Assembly (NCBI GenBank): GCA_033182465.1
Contig: CP137322.1
Location: forward strand, 1,054,001 to 1,118,000
Direction of reading: 5' to 3'
DNA length: 64,000 bases
Source of the DNA: Sanghuangporus weigelae
Taxonomy: Eukaryota; Basidiomycota; Agaricomycetes; Hymenochaetales; Hymenochaetaceae
The notes beneath the pieces are model-generated. The model saw only the letters and a program-made list of their open reading frames with translations. It was not told where the DNA came from and ran no database searches. The translations under genes and the position numbers were made by a program. How positions within the stretch are numbered: position 1 is the first letter of the stretch; every line of letters begins with the position of its first letter. Below are positions 48,500 through 59,065 of the stretch, piece after piece.

Positions 48500-50208
48500 A
48501 TGGCCGAGCGCGACATGAATAAGCATCAACGGGGCATGGTAGATGGATGTTTTGAAGAGGGACACTATCAGCGGGGAATTGCATCATTGAATCAGTTGCG
48601 AATGCAGAACCTCAGACCATCACCGTAAGGCGGTTTTGCTTCCTTGTCGAAGTATCTAATGCATCTTTAGGGCGCATATTAGGCAACTGATATATATCTC
48701 ATTATATCCTCCCCCTTTATTGAAGGATCCAGCAAAAGACAAAGGAAAGAGGAGAGAAGTGTCAGTTGTGAGCGGGTCTCCATCAAAGCAAATCCAGCAA
48801 GCCAGGCGTCTCCAAAAGCAAGCGCTCTTTCCTCCTCCCGAGGCTACAGAAGCGGCCAAGGAGCTTCTGCATCAACTTGCTATCGACTCCATCTCTCCCG
48901 AAGCCCTAATGAGAGCCATTCCGTGTTATCGTCCCACCCAAGCCGAGCTGGACGACACACCGCGTCCAATCAAAAGCAACATGTTCTTCGGAAACTTCGA
49001 GATTGCGGAAGATATGGACTCCTATCTTTCCAAACAAGCTTCGAAATTGAAGGAATGCAAAGACTGCTGGAGCATGCTGCGGAAAGGAGTTGTAACGCGC
49101 CAGGACGCCGCACTGGTACGGATAGAAGATCCGTTTCTAGATGCGGACTTTGAAGATGATAACGACGAAAGCGAGTCCTCTGAAGCAATAGTCGGGAGAT
49201 ATTCGTGGCATCTATTGGAATGGTTTATTCAACTCTTTGAGAAGGACCAAGCTCTCGTGATCGATCAGGGACGAGCGGCAGAAGGTTCGTACCCTCTCAT
49301 AGTGAGAGCCTTTCTAGCCTTTCTCCGTCTGACAACACAGACAGATAGCTATTCTATCCTGCTTTTATCGCAGATCAAGCTATCCTCAAGAAGCGGTGAT
49401 CCTCGATCCTCTGTGGACTCAGTTTTGGACGTCCTATTTCTATGCTACAGTCAGACAGAACAATGGCGCAGAAATTTGGGGAGGCGACTCATGGCTTTGG
49501 TGCGCAAATTTCTCTGTCGACTCTCAATCTCATCTGAACTATATATTCAATTGAATGGTCTAGCTTGTATCTTTGACGCGATGCAGCAACTTTTCGCCTC
49601 CGCAACTATTCACAGCAATCGGTATTCGTCTACAAACAATGCCGGTTGACTTAGTCACGGCTTTTTTAAGCGACCTTCCTACAACATCACTGGGACTTTC
49701 CGTCAAGCTTTGTATCTGCGATCGATTCTTAACGCATCGCCTCCGCGCGCTTATAGCGCCCGCTGCAGATGGAGTAACAAGAGCCAGGCCTCAAGCACGG
49801 AAAGCTCGACCAGTAGCAGTGCACGCCGACGGCGATATAGGATCTCCATCAAGATCCCAAAGTTTCTCCGTTAACCAACCCAACAATGCGAAATGGAGCT
49901 TACCATCCTCACGACGCATTCTGCAACTCTTAGAACAGACATCAGCTGTCCGGGCGGATGCATCCGCCACCTTGTCGAACTTGATCGTTCTATTCCATTT
50001 GATTGCTGCATTTGGTATCCTCAGGGCCGGAGAGGGAAAGGATGCTGACTCTTCCTGGGTCGACGCGGTACTGGGGGGAGATTTAGAACGGAGGATTCAA
50101 GATATCTTTGCCGACACTGGCCTCTCCGATGGAGATAAAAAGCCTATCAGGCTACTACGATTACTTCTATCGATAAAAATTTCAAGTTGGAAATCAATGT
50201 TCACTTAA
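48500..50208 (+). CDS. Unrecognised protein with helical repeats likely
   Basis: The start at 48500 gives MAERDMNKHQRGMVDGCFEE followed by GHYQRGIASLNQLR. An intron donor near 48611 joins to an acceptor near 48671 with frame kept: NLRPSP + AHIRQLIYISLYPPPLLKDP. A long exon follows with QARRLQKQALFPPPEATEAA, MFFGNFEIAEDMDSYLSKQ and an acidic patch (DADFEDDNDESESSEA). The open frame changes near 49560-49660. An intron from about 49558 (GTCTAG) to the CACAG near 49615 restores it: QLN + AIGIRLQTMPVDLVTAF. The rest includes ASATLSNLIVLFHLIAAFGI and ends with stop at 50206-50208. The start and end parts are leucine-rich, amphipathic and probably helical. I do not recognise the family. Good splice sites and steady coding frame argue that it is real. 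Confidence 0.6.
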
Positions 50209-50267
50209 GAGCTGTGATACTTCGGCTTGTTGTAAAATATGTATAATACAGGAGGATCATGAATGAT

Positions 50268-51230
50268 CTATTGTGCTAGATCTCTCTGAATGATGAACCT
50301 GTCGTTATCGTCAAGGAAGTCGACCGGCTCGGTACTTTGGTATAGATCAAGAGGCACGTCGCCGATGTAATGTTTGCTGGCAAACATTAGTAAGTCTAGA
50401 TGTCTTCTGGGCAGCTGACGACTTACTTCCCAAACCCACCCACGAAGAACACGCTCTGCGTAGCCAATGAGCAGATATGCTCAGCAATGCATTTCACAGT
50501 ACAATATTAATACCTATACTCACATGAGGATCAAACCTTGCCCAGAAGGCCTGCAAGTCATGAGGTTCGTGTCAGACTGTTCGACAAACGAAATAAAGTG
50601 TTCGGCTCACTTCATGGGCACCATCGGGGTCATCGGGTAGCCAGAATCGCGCGTCTGGGTGTTGCTGAAGATAGCAGTCCTGAACGCCCGAGTCCACGGC
50701 GAGTCGCGTGTCCAGAATGGTAACATTCCCTATCAGCGCCACCCGTGCTCGGCTAGCCGCGGGTGGAGAGCTCCAGACGGTCATCGAGGCTGAATGTGAC
50801 GGTGAATGCACGATATTTCGAGTGTGCCGAGAGATAGGCATGGTGATTAAGCTCAGCGAGCCGTTGGAGTAGCAGCTGGGGGAAAGGTTACTGGCCTGAG
50901 AAAACCCAACGAGTGAAGTAATTACTTCGCGTAGTACTCTTGGAGAGCGAACGGTTCTCCTGAAGTTCTTCATCATTCGGGGGTCTCTTCCGCTCCAGAA
51001 ACTGAAACGTGCTGACCTTCTAGACTTGTGTTTGCCGGAAATACGGTGGCCATAACGCCTACGGCTTGCGAGGCGACTAACCTCCTGGCCAACACAGCTG
51101 CGTTGTCCTTGTCAGTCTAACCAGACTGAGAATCGTACACGATGTGTTTACCCGCATCTTCCACCGTCTCCTTGCAAAATATTAATGGGCTTATGATGAC
51201 TGCAAAGAACGTGAGACTCAAGAGCTGCAT
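50268..51230 (-). CDS. Secreted CREG-like protein (split-barrel flavin fold)
   Basis: A multi-exon gene of about 220 residues. The start at 51230 gives a signal peptide MQLLSLTFFAVIISPLIFC. The next exon encodes AAVLARRLVASQAVGVMATV, the first strands of the pyridoxamine-oxidase-like split barrel. A long exon gives SLSLITMPISRHTRNIVHSP, SASMTVWSSPPAASRARVAL (the usual HPxxSRARVxLxG pattern) and HPDARFWLPDDPDGAHE. The following exons give AFWARFDPH, SVFFVGGFG and HYIGDVPLDLY, ending DDNDRFIIQRDLAQ with stop at 50268-50270. This matches CREG1-type proteins (PF13883-like), which are secreted or vacuolar and usually lack detectable FMN binding. Function in fungi is not established. Confidence 0.82.
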
Positions 51231-51366
51231 CTTCAGTGATGGCCTAAGGAGGATAAGAATGGTTGATAAGATAAGATGGACAGATCTTAGCCTTCTTAAC
51301 AATTACATAAGCAGCACCCTCCTCGATCACATACAAAATGCATCCTCTTAAGAATATAATTACTTT

Positions 51367-54300
51367 TCATTCATCTTCTTCTTCAGCCTCCTCTTCAGCC
51401 TCGCTGATTTCAGGTGATGCATCGATCAAATCTCCTTCGTCTTTTCCCGCGGTATTCTTTCCTTTGTTCTCCTGCTTTCGCCACATGGAAGCCAAGAACT
51501 CGGGACTACTAGCATCCGTGATTCCTTTGTCTTCTCTGACACGGATGAACCGAGGAAATCTCAGGCTTAGCCCTCTATCTTGAGACACAAGACCTAGAGC
51601 AGCCGCAGATACAGGACTCAATGTAATGCTTTGCCAGACAGGATGAGCGCTACACTTTTATACACCGGAGATCACTCACTCTGCACCACGTATCTCCCAA
51701 ACCTCTTGGGGTCTAAAATAGACTTCAGGCCTATAGCCTTAATAAAGCAGATTGCATGTCATGCCAAGACATTAAAGGGTAGATACGAATTGCTCACCTC
51801 CCGAGTTGATATTCCACAATGATGTGTGAGAACACGTCTCAGAATCCAGTGGATAGCGTTCTTGCAGTGACTTGGAACCAATGAGTTGGAGCATATTCTA
51901 AACGGTGCATTGTCCAATATACCTTATAGAACTCATCCGTGAATCCTTTTAGCGCTTGTTAAACTTGGCAAAAATGATGGAAGCATGCCAGGTACTTGCC
52001 TGACATGCATTTGCAAACGCCCACGAGTTGACCGATGTCTTCGTCCCAAACAGCGAGGAGAATCGGACTCCACCAGGCAGCTTTGCGTCCGTTCCCATGC
52101 CATGCACCTATTGGCACCAAGTCTAGACTATCACCTAAACCGAGAACGTAGTCTTTTTTCAATTTCAACCACGCCGAGGTTCGCTTGTCTGGCACGGACG
52201 CATGGTCCGTCAACACTGCTAATATTACGAACTATTTCTTACTTGCCTGGCTCATATGTGGCAGGAAGAGGCTTCCTCCGCTGCTTCGTCTTCGCACCAT
52301 CGGCATCTTCGATGACCTCACCGCTATCAAGAAGCTTGAAAAGTCTCAATTAAATAAGAAAATAGAACAGAACAAGTAAATTCCACCTTAATCATCAATC
52401 CCTCAGAACGTCCGTCGACAGATCTCTGCCAAAACTCCTCAACTGCCTCCCTTCCGTATTCGCTTTCGCAACATTCCACGTGATCAAACTTAGCAAGAAA
52501 GGGACTAGTGGGTAGAACTGGAGGAAAGTTGGACCTGAGCAACTGCCGACGAGCGCGGAATGGTTGCTCAAGAAGGCCCTGCAAGGACAGTGAGTTCGAC
52601 TACCAAAGTGGTCGGACTTGGTCTTTACCTCATCGTTTAGGAACATGAGATCAAATACAAATACGCACACACGAATCTTGATGTCCTCGAGCCGCACACC
52701 TTTCCTTGCGCGATTGGAAAGCTCTTGAAAGGTCCTTAATGAACCGTCCAGCGCATCAACTGCAACTATCTCAGTATCGATGATAAAGGATCTCAACTGG
52801 TCTGATGCCGTGAACATTCCTTCCACGAGAGCAGTTACATCAGGATACTGAATAGACATACTGGTTAGATAGAACATTAGTCCGGTAGAAGAGACGAACT
52901 TTATCTGTCATTTCCTCCAAGTGGCGAGAGAATATCCGAATGAGAAGATCGCCATCTTCCTTCCTCCGAGCGTGGATCTGCGCTCTTTGTCCATCATATT
53001 TGAATTCTGCCGTAAACGGCAGATTGCCGAGACGATCGTAGACTTCGTCTAAAGAGCGAGTCGGCGAACCCAGTGTGGGGTGCAATGGTATTCCTGGCAA
53101 AGTCGGGATAAAGCATTGCCGATCAAGTAATACAAGCATAACCCACCAATAGTCAACGAAACTCTATCTGCAAGTTCTTCGAGTCCGCCTTGCAGCACAG
53201 CTTCCGTAATATGATCGAAATTCGGATGTTGAACATAGACACGCTTCAATAAAGCCTCAGCACTAGACCACTTTTGCAAAATCGCTTTTCTCAAAGGATC
53301 CTCTTCATCTTTCTTCGCCTTCCGGGTCACCTTATTAAGCAGAGAAAGCGATTCGAGCGATACAAAATAAAGTGATTCGTCCGAAGGAACATTCTGGCAT
53401 GTTGCCGGTCGTGTGAGTACCAGAGCACGGGCAAGAGCCTTAATGATAGAAGTTCTAACAGCTCCGACTCTGATATGCTGCGACATCGTACGGACAAGAT
53501 AACGAACCTCTTCGCCCTTGGCGGCTACTAAGAGTTTCTCCACTATAGACTGCCGTTGTCTTGTCGCACCCTCCCCTTTTGCATGACAAATTGCAAGCAG
53601 AGACGAATAGACGGCGGTCACCGTAAGAGGAGGATGTGGAATCAGCGTGCGAAGATTGGACTTCACCTCGAATGCAACATCTCCTGGATCCCCGGACTTC
53701 GTGTACAACCGCTTGAGAGACGCCGAAGTCAGACCTGAAACATGCTGGATCGCCTTTGAGATTATCGACGGCCCGAGACCCAATTCAAAAGGGACATATG
53801 GCGGGCTAAGCGAATTAGAAAGAAGATAAAGTGAGGGAAGCAAGGCCGGCGGGTCGTGATAGATTATAGATCTCAAATAGTTTGTTAAGATATTTGTAAT
53901 GGAGATCCTTGACCTTGTACCAGACAAAGAGGACAACGTGTGAGCCAGAAATGAGTAAGGACTTGTAGCCGGCACAGAATCTGCTGTCCTCGACCAAGGG
54001 CAGCGTGAAATGGAGAAGCATAACGGATCCTCTGCGAGATTCGGAAAAGTTGAAACATCATCGTACAGATCTTGCTTGTTAGAAGAGAAAATTTCTTTAG
54101 CTGCAGTTACCCCCTTAATGAACTTTTTGGGAGAGTTATTTCCGCCAGCTCGGCCCACAAAATCCGTAATCGCTGGCAAGGAGAATAAGAGTTTCAGATT
54201 CAAAGAAATGAATACCGTCCAGAATCGGCATTCTCACCATTGATTGAGGAATCGTCTGAAGAGTCAACGTCTATGACTTCACGAGCAGGCCGCTTCAATG

Positions 54301-54577
54301 AAGACGCCTGTCTCGGTTTCCATTTCTGTTCTAGTGCCTTCAGAGTTTCAACGTCGACACCTTCTTCAGCAGCTAGTCTCCGAGCCAAATTCTCATCGTC
54401 TTCTATCGTGAACTTTGATGAAGATGCACGCTTGGAACCACCAGATGAGCCCGGTGATGGAATTCCCTGTGGAGTCTTCCTGAAGTACGTGTCCAGACTA
54501 GCGTTGCTTCCATCCTGTTGGATTTTCCGCTTTTTTGACGGCGACAAGCTTGACGCCTGAGAGCGCCTTGGGGGCAT
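51367..54577 (-). CDS. cdc9: DNA ligase I (ATP-dependent, Cdc9/LIG1)
   Basis: Joins Okazaki fragments and repair nicks in the nucleus. The N-terminus is disordered and basic (MPPRRSQASSLSPSKKRKIQ) with ASLDTYFRKTPQG, a possible PCNA-binding PIP-like motif. The DNA-binding domain covers about 54100-53160 (LCFSISRCPWSRTAD, MSQHIRVGAVRTSIIKALAR). The adenylation domain starts PGIPLHPTLGSPTRS and contains the active-site motif EFKYDGQRAQIH; its Lys codon is 52999-53001. Later motifs are IIDTEIVAVDA, VCVFVFDLMFLNDE, SEGLMIK and WLKLKKDYVLGLGDSLDLVP. The OB-fold ends with LSLRFPRFIRVREDK. The acidic tail SEAEEEAEEEDE ends with stop at 51367-51369. All nucleotidyltransferase motifs are present. At least eight introns are present, most in the 3' half. 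Confidence 0.93.
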
Positions 54578-56862
54578 GCGGTGAAAACGTGAAATTCAGA
54601 CAACTTGGACAAACGAGTCTAACTGAAAATGTGGTCTTGAAAGTTTTGCAGAAGATCAAAAGGGTAGAAGTAAAGCAAGGTAGGTATGCCTGTTGAGCCC
54701 GCTTGTCTTGCCCGTGGGAGAGAAAGTAACCTAACGTGATCGTGAGAAATCATCTCCGTAACCTAAGACCATTATGGCGGAAGCTATTTTGACTTGCCAA
54801 TGAATTGAAGTTCTACCTTGGTCATGTAATCCCTTCCATTGTGGATGTCGGCCCTTGCGCTCCGTACAATGTTAGGAACTACTCAAGATTCAGGCCGACT
54901 TGAAACCCAGGCAAGTCTGGGGCAGATTGCAAGTTGATGTCTCTCAATTTTGGCTCCTTATCTGCTATAACCTTCGTCTCTTTACACTACCAACTGTGAA
55001 GCAACCTAGTCTGTACCTTGGCGAGTACGGAATGACGAGAACGTTAGAAGGATGGTCATGCACGAGGACCTCCATGAATAGAGCAAGATCTACGAGATCC
55101 TTGAGCAAAGGAAAGCTCCGGCCTCGTGGTGCACCAGTAATACTTTTTGGTGAACTCATCGTTTCGAATCTACCATCTGACCCAATACAACGATCCGAAT
55201 CGCATATTGAGGTCGGTATAAATAGTATTTCTCGATCTACTGCCCATCTGCGATCATTGATGCGAGTCGGAAGAAAATTGGTGCAATTGCACTCGTATCT
55301 TCTCGTTTTTGCCGCTTGGAACGCAAACGTTTCGACGATTTACAGCGCTGAGTGTTTGATTGGAGACAGTAGATAAGGAACATCAAAACGTATTGCACGG
55401 ACATACGGCTCTGTCGAAATTATTTGATTTCGCGATGATGTTTTGATCACTCCGTTATAAAGTACGTTCTGCTCGCAGACTGAAAATTTCCAGCGGTCTT
55501 CTCTATAATAATCGCGGCCCATCTTTCTCCAGTTCGCGTCCAATTGCATTCGTGAGCAAAACATTAAAGTCCTAGAAGATGTATTTGACCGCTGGTTTCA
55601 TCGCCAGCTTAGGATATTTCAGCCTACCTCTCCGGGACACCCAAGAAAGCGGTGCCGGATCAACTCATCATCAGAGAGTTTGAATGGAAAGATGGCCAGG
55701 TTTTGTGACGATAACTTGCGGATATTCTTATGAGTTTCACAGACAGAAACCCGCGTGAATAAACGCAGTGCAAATCTGCGGTCGGACATAACGGTAATTC
55801 GTTTTCATCGGAATCAAAAAAGTAAGCATTTGTTTTCGACCGCCCCGGATGGCTACTGTCCGTTAATCGCCGACCTCTTCACGAATCTTTGAGAAAGCAA
55901 CAAGCTTCTTCTCTGTAGCCTTCTTCTGAGCCTGAATGCACATGTTTCTGTTACGGCATTTTTGGTTTGCTACATCCGATCTCGTGCTAGCTAAGTGCTA
56001 TAGGACAAGGGCAATGAACACAACAGATGATTTCATTAAAAATATATGCTCGGGAGCTCATCCGGCTGCTCTGGCTCTGACCAGTCGTCGTGCGTGATGA
56101 AGTAAAAGTCGCATTAGAGCTAGATGCGGAGCATGTTTGAAACTTGTCGGTAGAATCGCAAATGCATCAGGTGATGGGACGAATATGTTGTAACACTGAG
56201 CGCTAACTGACATGCGGTGAAGCTTGATCTGTTTATCTTTCCATCTTACGGGTCGATACTTTGAGATGCCTGATTTATACTATTCCACCACAATACTAAC
56301 TTACTCTTATTACTCAGAGATCCTACGCTTGCCGCGTGTCTGACGGACCTGAACTCAGTTCTCACCGTGCCTGCCTGACGTTGTCCAAGCCCGAAAAGAG
56401 TGCCGGCGCTGTACCGGCCGGTGCTCATCGTGACTTAGGGTTAGCGCACGAAGCGCCTCTTTTTAATTCAAAATACCTGCGTAACACCCAGTTCGCTGGC
56501 ATGTCGGTACCTTGACATCTGCGCGAAAGGCGCCACGAGACTCTCGACCTGCGACTAATCTTAATTCAAACCATTCATGACGATATCGACAATAAATTCA
56601 GTGTACGGCAAACTAACAGGCACCCCTATCCTTTTGTGACGGGCAAGCCCCGATCTGTGTTTTAGTATATCCTGTCTCGAATTCTCCTCAAGATTGATTT
56701 ATTGTCAGGGAACGCGGAGATCTGCGGCAAGCTGTGACACTCGTTCCACCAAGCTATCAGGACGCTAGCCCACGTAGAGTGTCCTTAATCTTGCACTGCT
56801 CGATTACCTCGTCTCGGTAATTCATCCAAATCCTTTAAAGCCAATGGCTTGCACCAAATGTG
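54578..56862. other. Long intergenic region, ligase / second C2H2 factor
   Basis: 2.3 kb between divergent genes. It includes a 158-codon plus-strand frame without ATG at its start (54900-55376) and a 64-codon minus-strand ATG frame (54965-55159). Neither shows a recognisable family. No terminal repeats, transposase or polymerase-like sequence were seen. Confidence 0.35.
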
Positions 56863-57622
56863 ATGGGCACTCGAGCACCCACCTTCCTCAGTATGTCGGA
56901 CTCTCGCTATCCTCCTCACGGCCAAGTTCCTCACGCGCAATACGCTGCAACCCAATCATATGCGGCGCCCACACTCGCAGGCGGCTATCCTCAACGGTCT
57001 CCATATGCGCAGGCCCAACCAAACTATGCACCGTCGTTCCCAGCTAGCCAATTCCCTGTACCCCAACGGTCAATGACGCCGTCTCTGGCCGGACATCCTC
57101 AGGCGGGATATCAGCAGAGTGTTCCCAGGCACCGTACCCAGTCCATGGCAGTACCAGCGACTCCCTCGGGAAATTATGTTCCTAGTCAGAACCCTTCCAT
57201 GCTAGGTCATCATCGTACTCAGTCGCATCTACAAACGTCTCAGCTTGATTATGTGACCGCGAATCCTCATGCGCTCTCAGCCGAGTATCTGCAAGGTCCT
57301 TCAACGTCAAACCAGGCCAATTACTATTATGATCAACACAATACAAATGCGCAGGATGGACAAGGATCAGCGACTCCGCAGCGACCGTTCCCGTGCGATA
57401 TGTGTGCTCTGTCATTCAATCGTCAACACGATCTGAAGCGTCATAGAGATACGCACTCCGGGGAAAGACCTTTCTTATGTAACGGGGGTTGCGGGAAGAC
57501 GTTTACGCGCAAGGACGCATTGAAGAGACATCAAGTTAGAAATTTGCTGCTTTCGTTGTTTCTTGATCCTAATATCGTCCTTTTTTCAGCTGGTGAAGAA
57601 CTGCGGCCGTACGGACGACTGA
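56863..57622 (+). CDS. C2H2 zinc-finger transcription factor (C-terminal fingers)
   Basis: Two exons. The N-terminal 170 residues are rich in Pro, Gln, Ser and Tyr (SPYAQAQPNYAPSFPASQFP). Two fingers lie at the end: FPCDMCALSFNRQHDLKRHR followed by DTH, then FLCNGGCGKTFTRKDALKRH followed by Q. A short intron (57537 to about 57589) separates the last part, LVKNCGRTDD, which adds the final Cys ligand, so finger 2 is Cx3C..Hx5C rather than Cx2C..Hx3H. The THSGERPF linker is intact. Such DALKRHQLVKxCG ends are common in fungal regulators. The start could be 56863 (MGTRAP) or 56893 (MSDSRYPPHG); the latter looks like a more usual N-terminus. The stop is at 57620-57622. Confidence 0.8.
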
Positions 57623-58251
57623 GCATGGCCCGTGATATGTAACCTGGACATTAGACAACCTAATGGATGCTAGACTCCGTAAAACTGGTTTTAAGTCTGT
57701 TTTTATGACCTTTGGTTATTCCCATTGTATTCGTCTTTGCGCGCTGGTGCACTCGTAATTATCCTGTAGCGTATTCTCCGAAGGTTCGGACGGCAATAAT
57801 GTTTAATTTGGCTCATTTATCCACAGCGCGCTGGTGATTTCACCGTCGATGAGGGTAGAGGTGATAGTCCTAGGGATCGGCATGTTACCAGTGACCCGGA
57901 GATTTGTTGAAAGCTGCGAGGCGCCCCATACACGCGCTCTGCCCTGAGTGCCACATGTCGACAAGGCGATGTCTAAAGCGTACAAGAGCAACAGCGGCGA
58001 CGTTTCAAGCTCAACTGATCGCGGAAGCAAGATGGTCTTGAGCGCAGATCCCACACGTTAAGCAAGCCCGAATGGTCCGAACCATCTCTGTTATCGATTC
58101 TTTTCAACACTCGCCCATTGCCGTTCGGCGGTCCTTTCATAAATGGTCCGCATCTGACCCGAGCTTAGATCTACCAATAGATGTTTGAATGAGATGAAGC
58201 AAGTCTATCCGCTCCGAGTAGAAGCAACAATACAAAATAGTCTTCCTTTTG
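57623..58251. other. Convergent intergenic stretch
   Basis: 629 bases between the C2H2 gene (+) and NAA50 (-). It contains an 83-codon minus-strand frame with no family resemblance. It is probably 3' UTR. Confidence 0.35.
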
Positions 58252-59065
58252 CTACGTAACCGTGGTCGCATGGTCCTGCGCCGCCGGAGACGGAGACATC
58301 GCTTGAAGTTCCACGGATTCATCTTCGCCTTCTGCTGCCGACGGATGAAGCCTGTATTCTAGGATCCATGCGTCACGTACCTCCATCTTTTTATAATAAT
58401 CCTACCAATCCGTGAGCAACCGGTCGGAAGCAAAAGCAGTCAAGTCGCGTTATTTAAAACCAATTTGACTGATAAGGACGTTCAAGCACTCACAACCACG
58501 AGACCGACTTCTTTGAAACCATGTCGTTCATAGAACTGTTTGGCATCTCCACTCTCCACCCACACATGCAAGTAGACAGACGTGATTTTCGGTTTCTCGC
58601 TTTCTCGAGCAGCGTCGAGAATATGTTGAAGTGCCTGCGACCCTATTTTCCGATTCCGATAAGGCTGTGACGGAAGCAGTCAGTTTCTTGCCTCCATTTG
58701 TTATCTGCGGTGTTCATAAATCTTACGGCGAGAACACCCATCGTCATGACATACAGTTTCGTCTCATTGTCTATATCTTCTAGGCGGCAGCAGACGGTTC
58801 CAACAGGCACATCATTCAGATATACTGGAAAATGTTGAGTGCTATCCCGAAGCGGAAAATGGAAAGGAAACCACGAACTGAGCTTACAGTACTTTTCGAG
58901 TTCCGGTTGGACAATCTGCTTGTAGAACCTCTGGGAGTATTGGATGGGGAAGAGGGTGGAATTGAGCACCCTGATTATTCCGATATTGTTGCCTGTGACA
59001 CTCGAAAAGGACACGCGTTCGGCAGGGTTGTTTTTGTATTGCCGTCCGGACGTCGGGGAAGGCAT
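58252..59065 (-). CDS. naa50: N-alpha-acetyltransferase NAA50-like (GNAT)
   Basis: Encodes a GNAT enzyme that acetylates protein N-termini and helps sister-chromatid cohesion in animals. It starts MPSPTSGRQYKNNPAERVSF. The core has NIGIIRVLNSTLFPIQYSQR, FYKQIV, FPVYLNDVPVGTVCCRLED and KLYVMTMGVLAPYRNRKIGS followed by QAL. The last carries the acetyl-CoA-binding R/QxxGxG/A-like loop (RNRKIGS) formed across an intron near 58720. SVYLHVWVESGDAKQFYERH is followed by GFKEVGLVVDYYKKMEVRDA, typical of NAA50. The tail SVELQAMSPSPAAQDHATTV ends with stop at 58252-58254. A GTG 24 bases upstream lies in frame but the ATG at 59065 is the natural start. Four or more introns are present. Confidence 0.87.

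Noticed and set aside
54900-55376. 158-codon plus-strand frame overlapping a 64-codon antisense frame
   Set aside because: Starts without ATG, no domain, and codon content does not stand out. I could not choose a strand.
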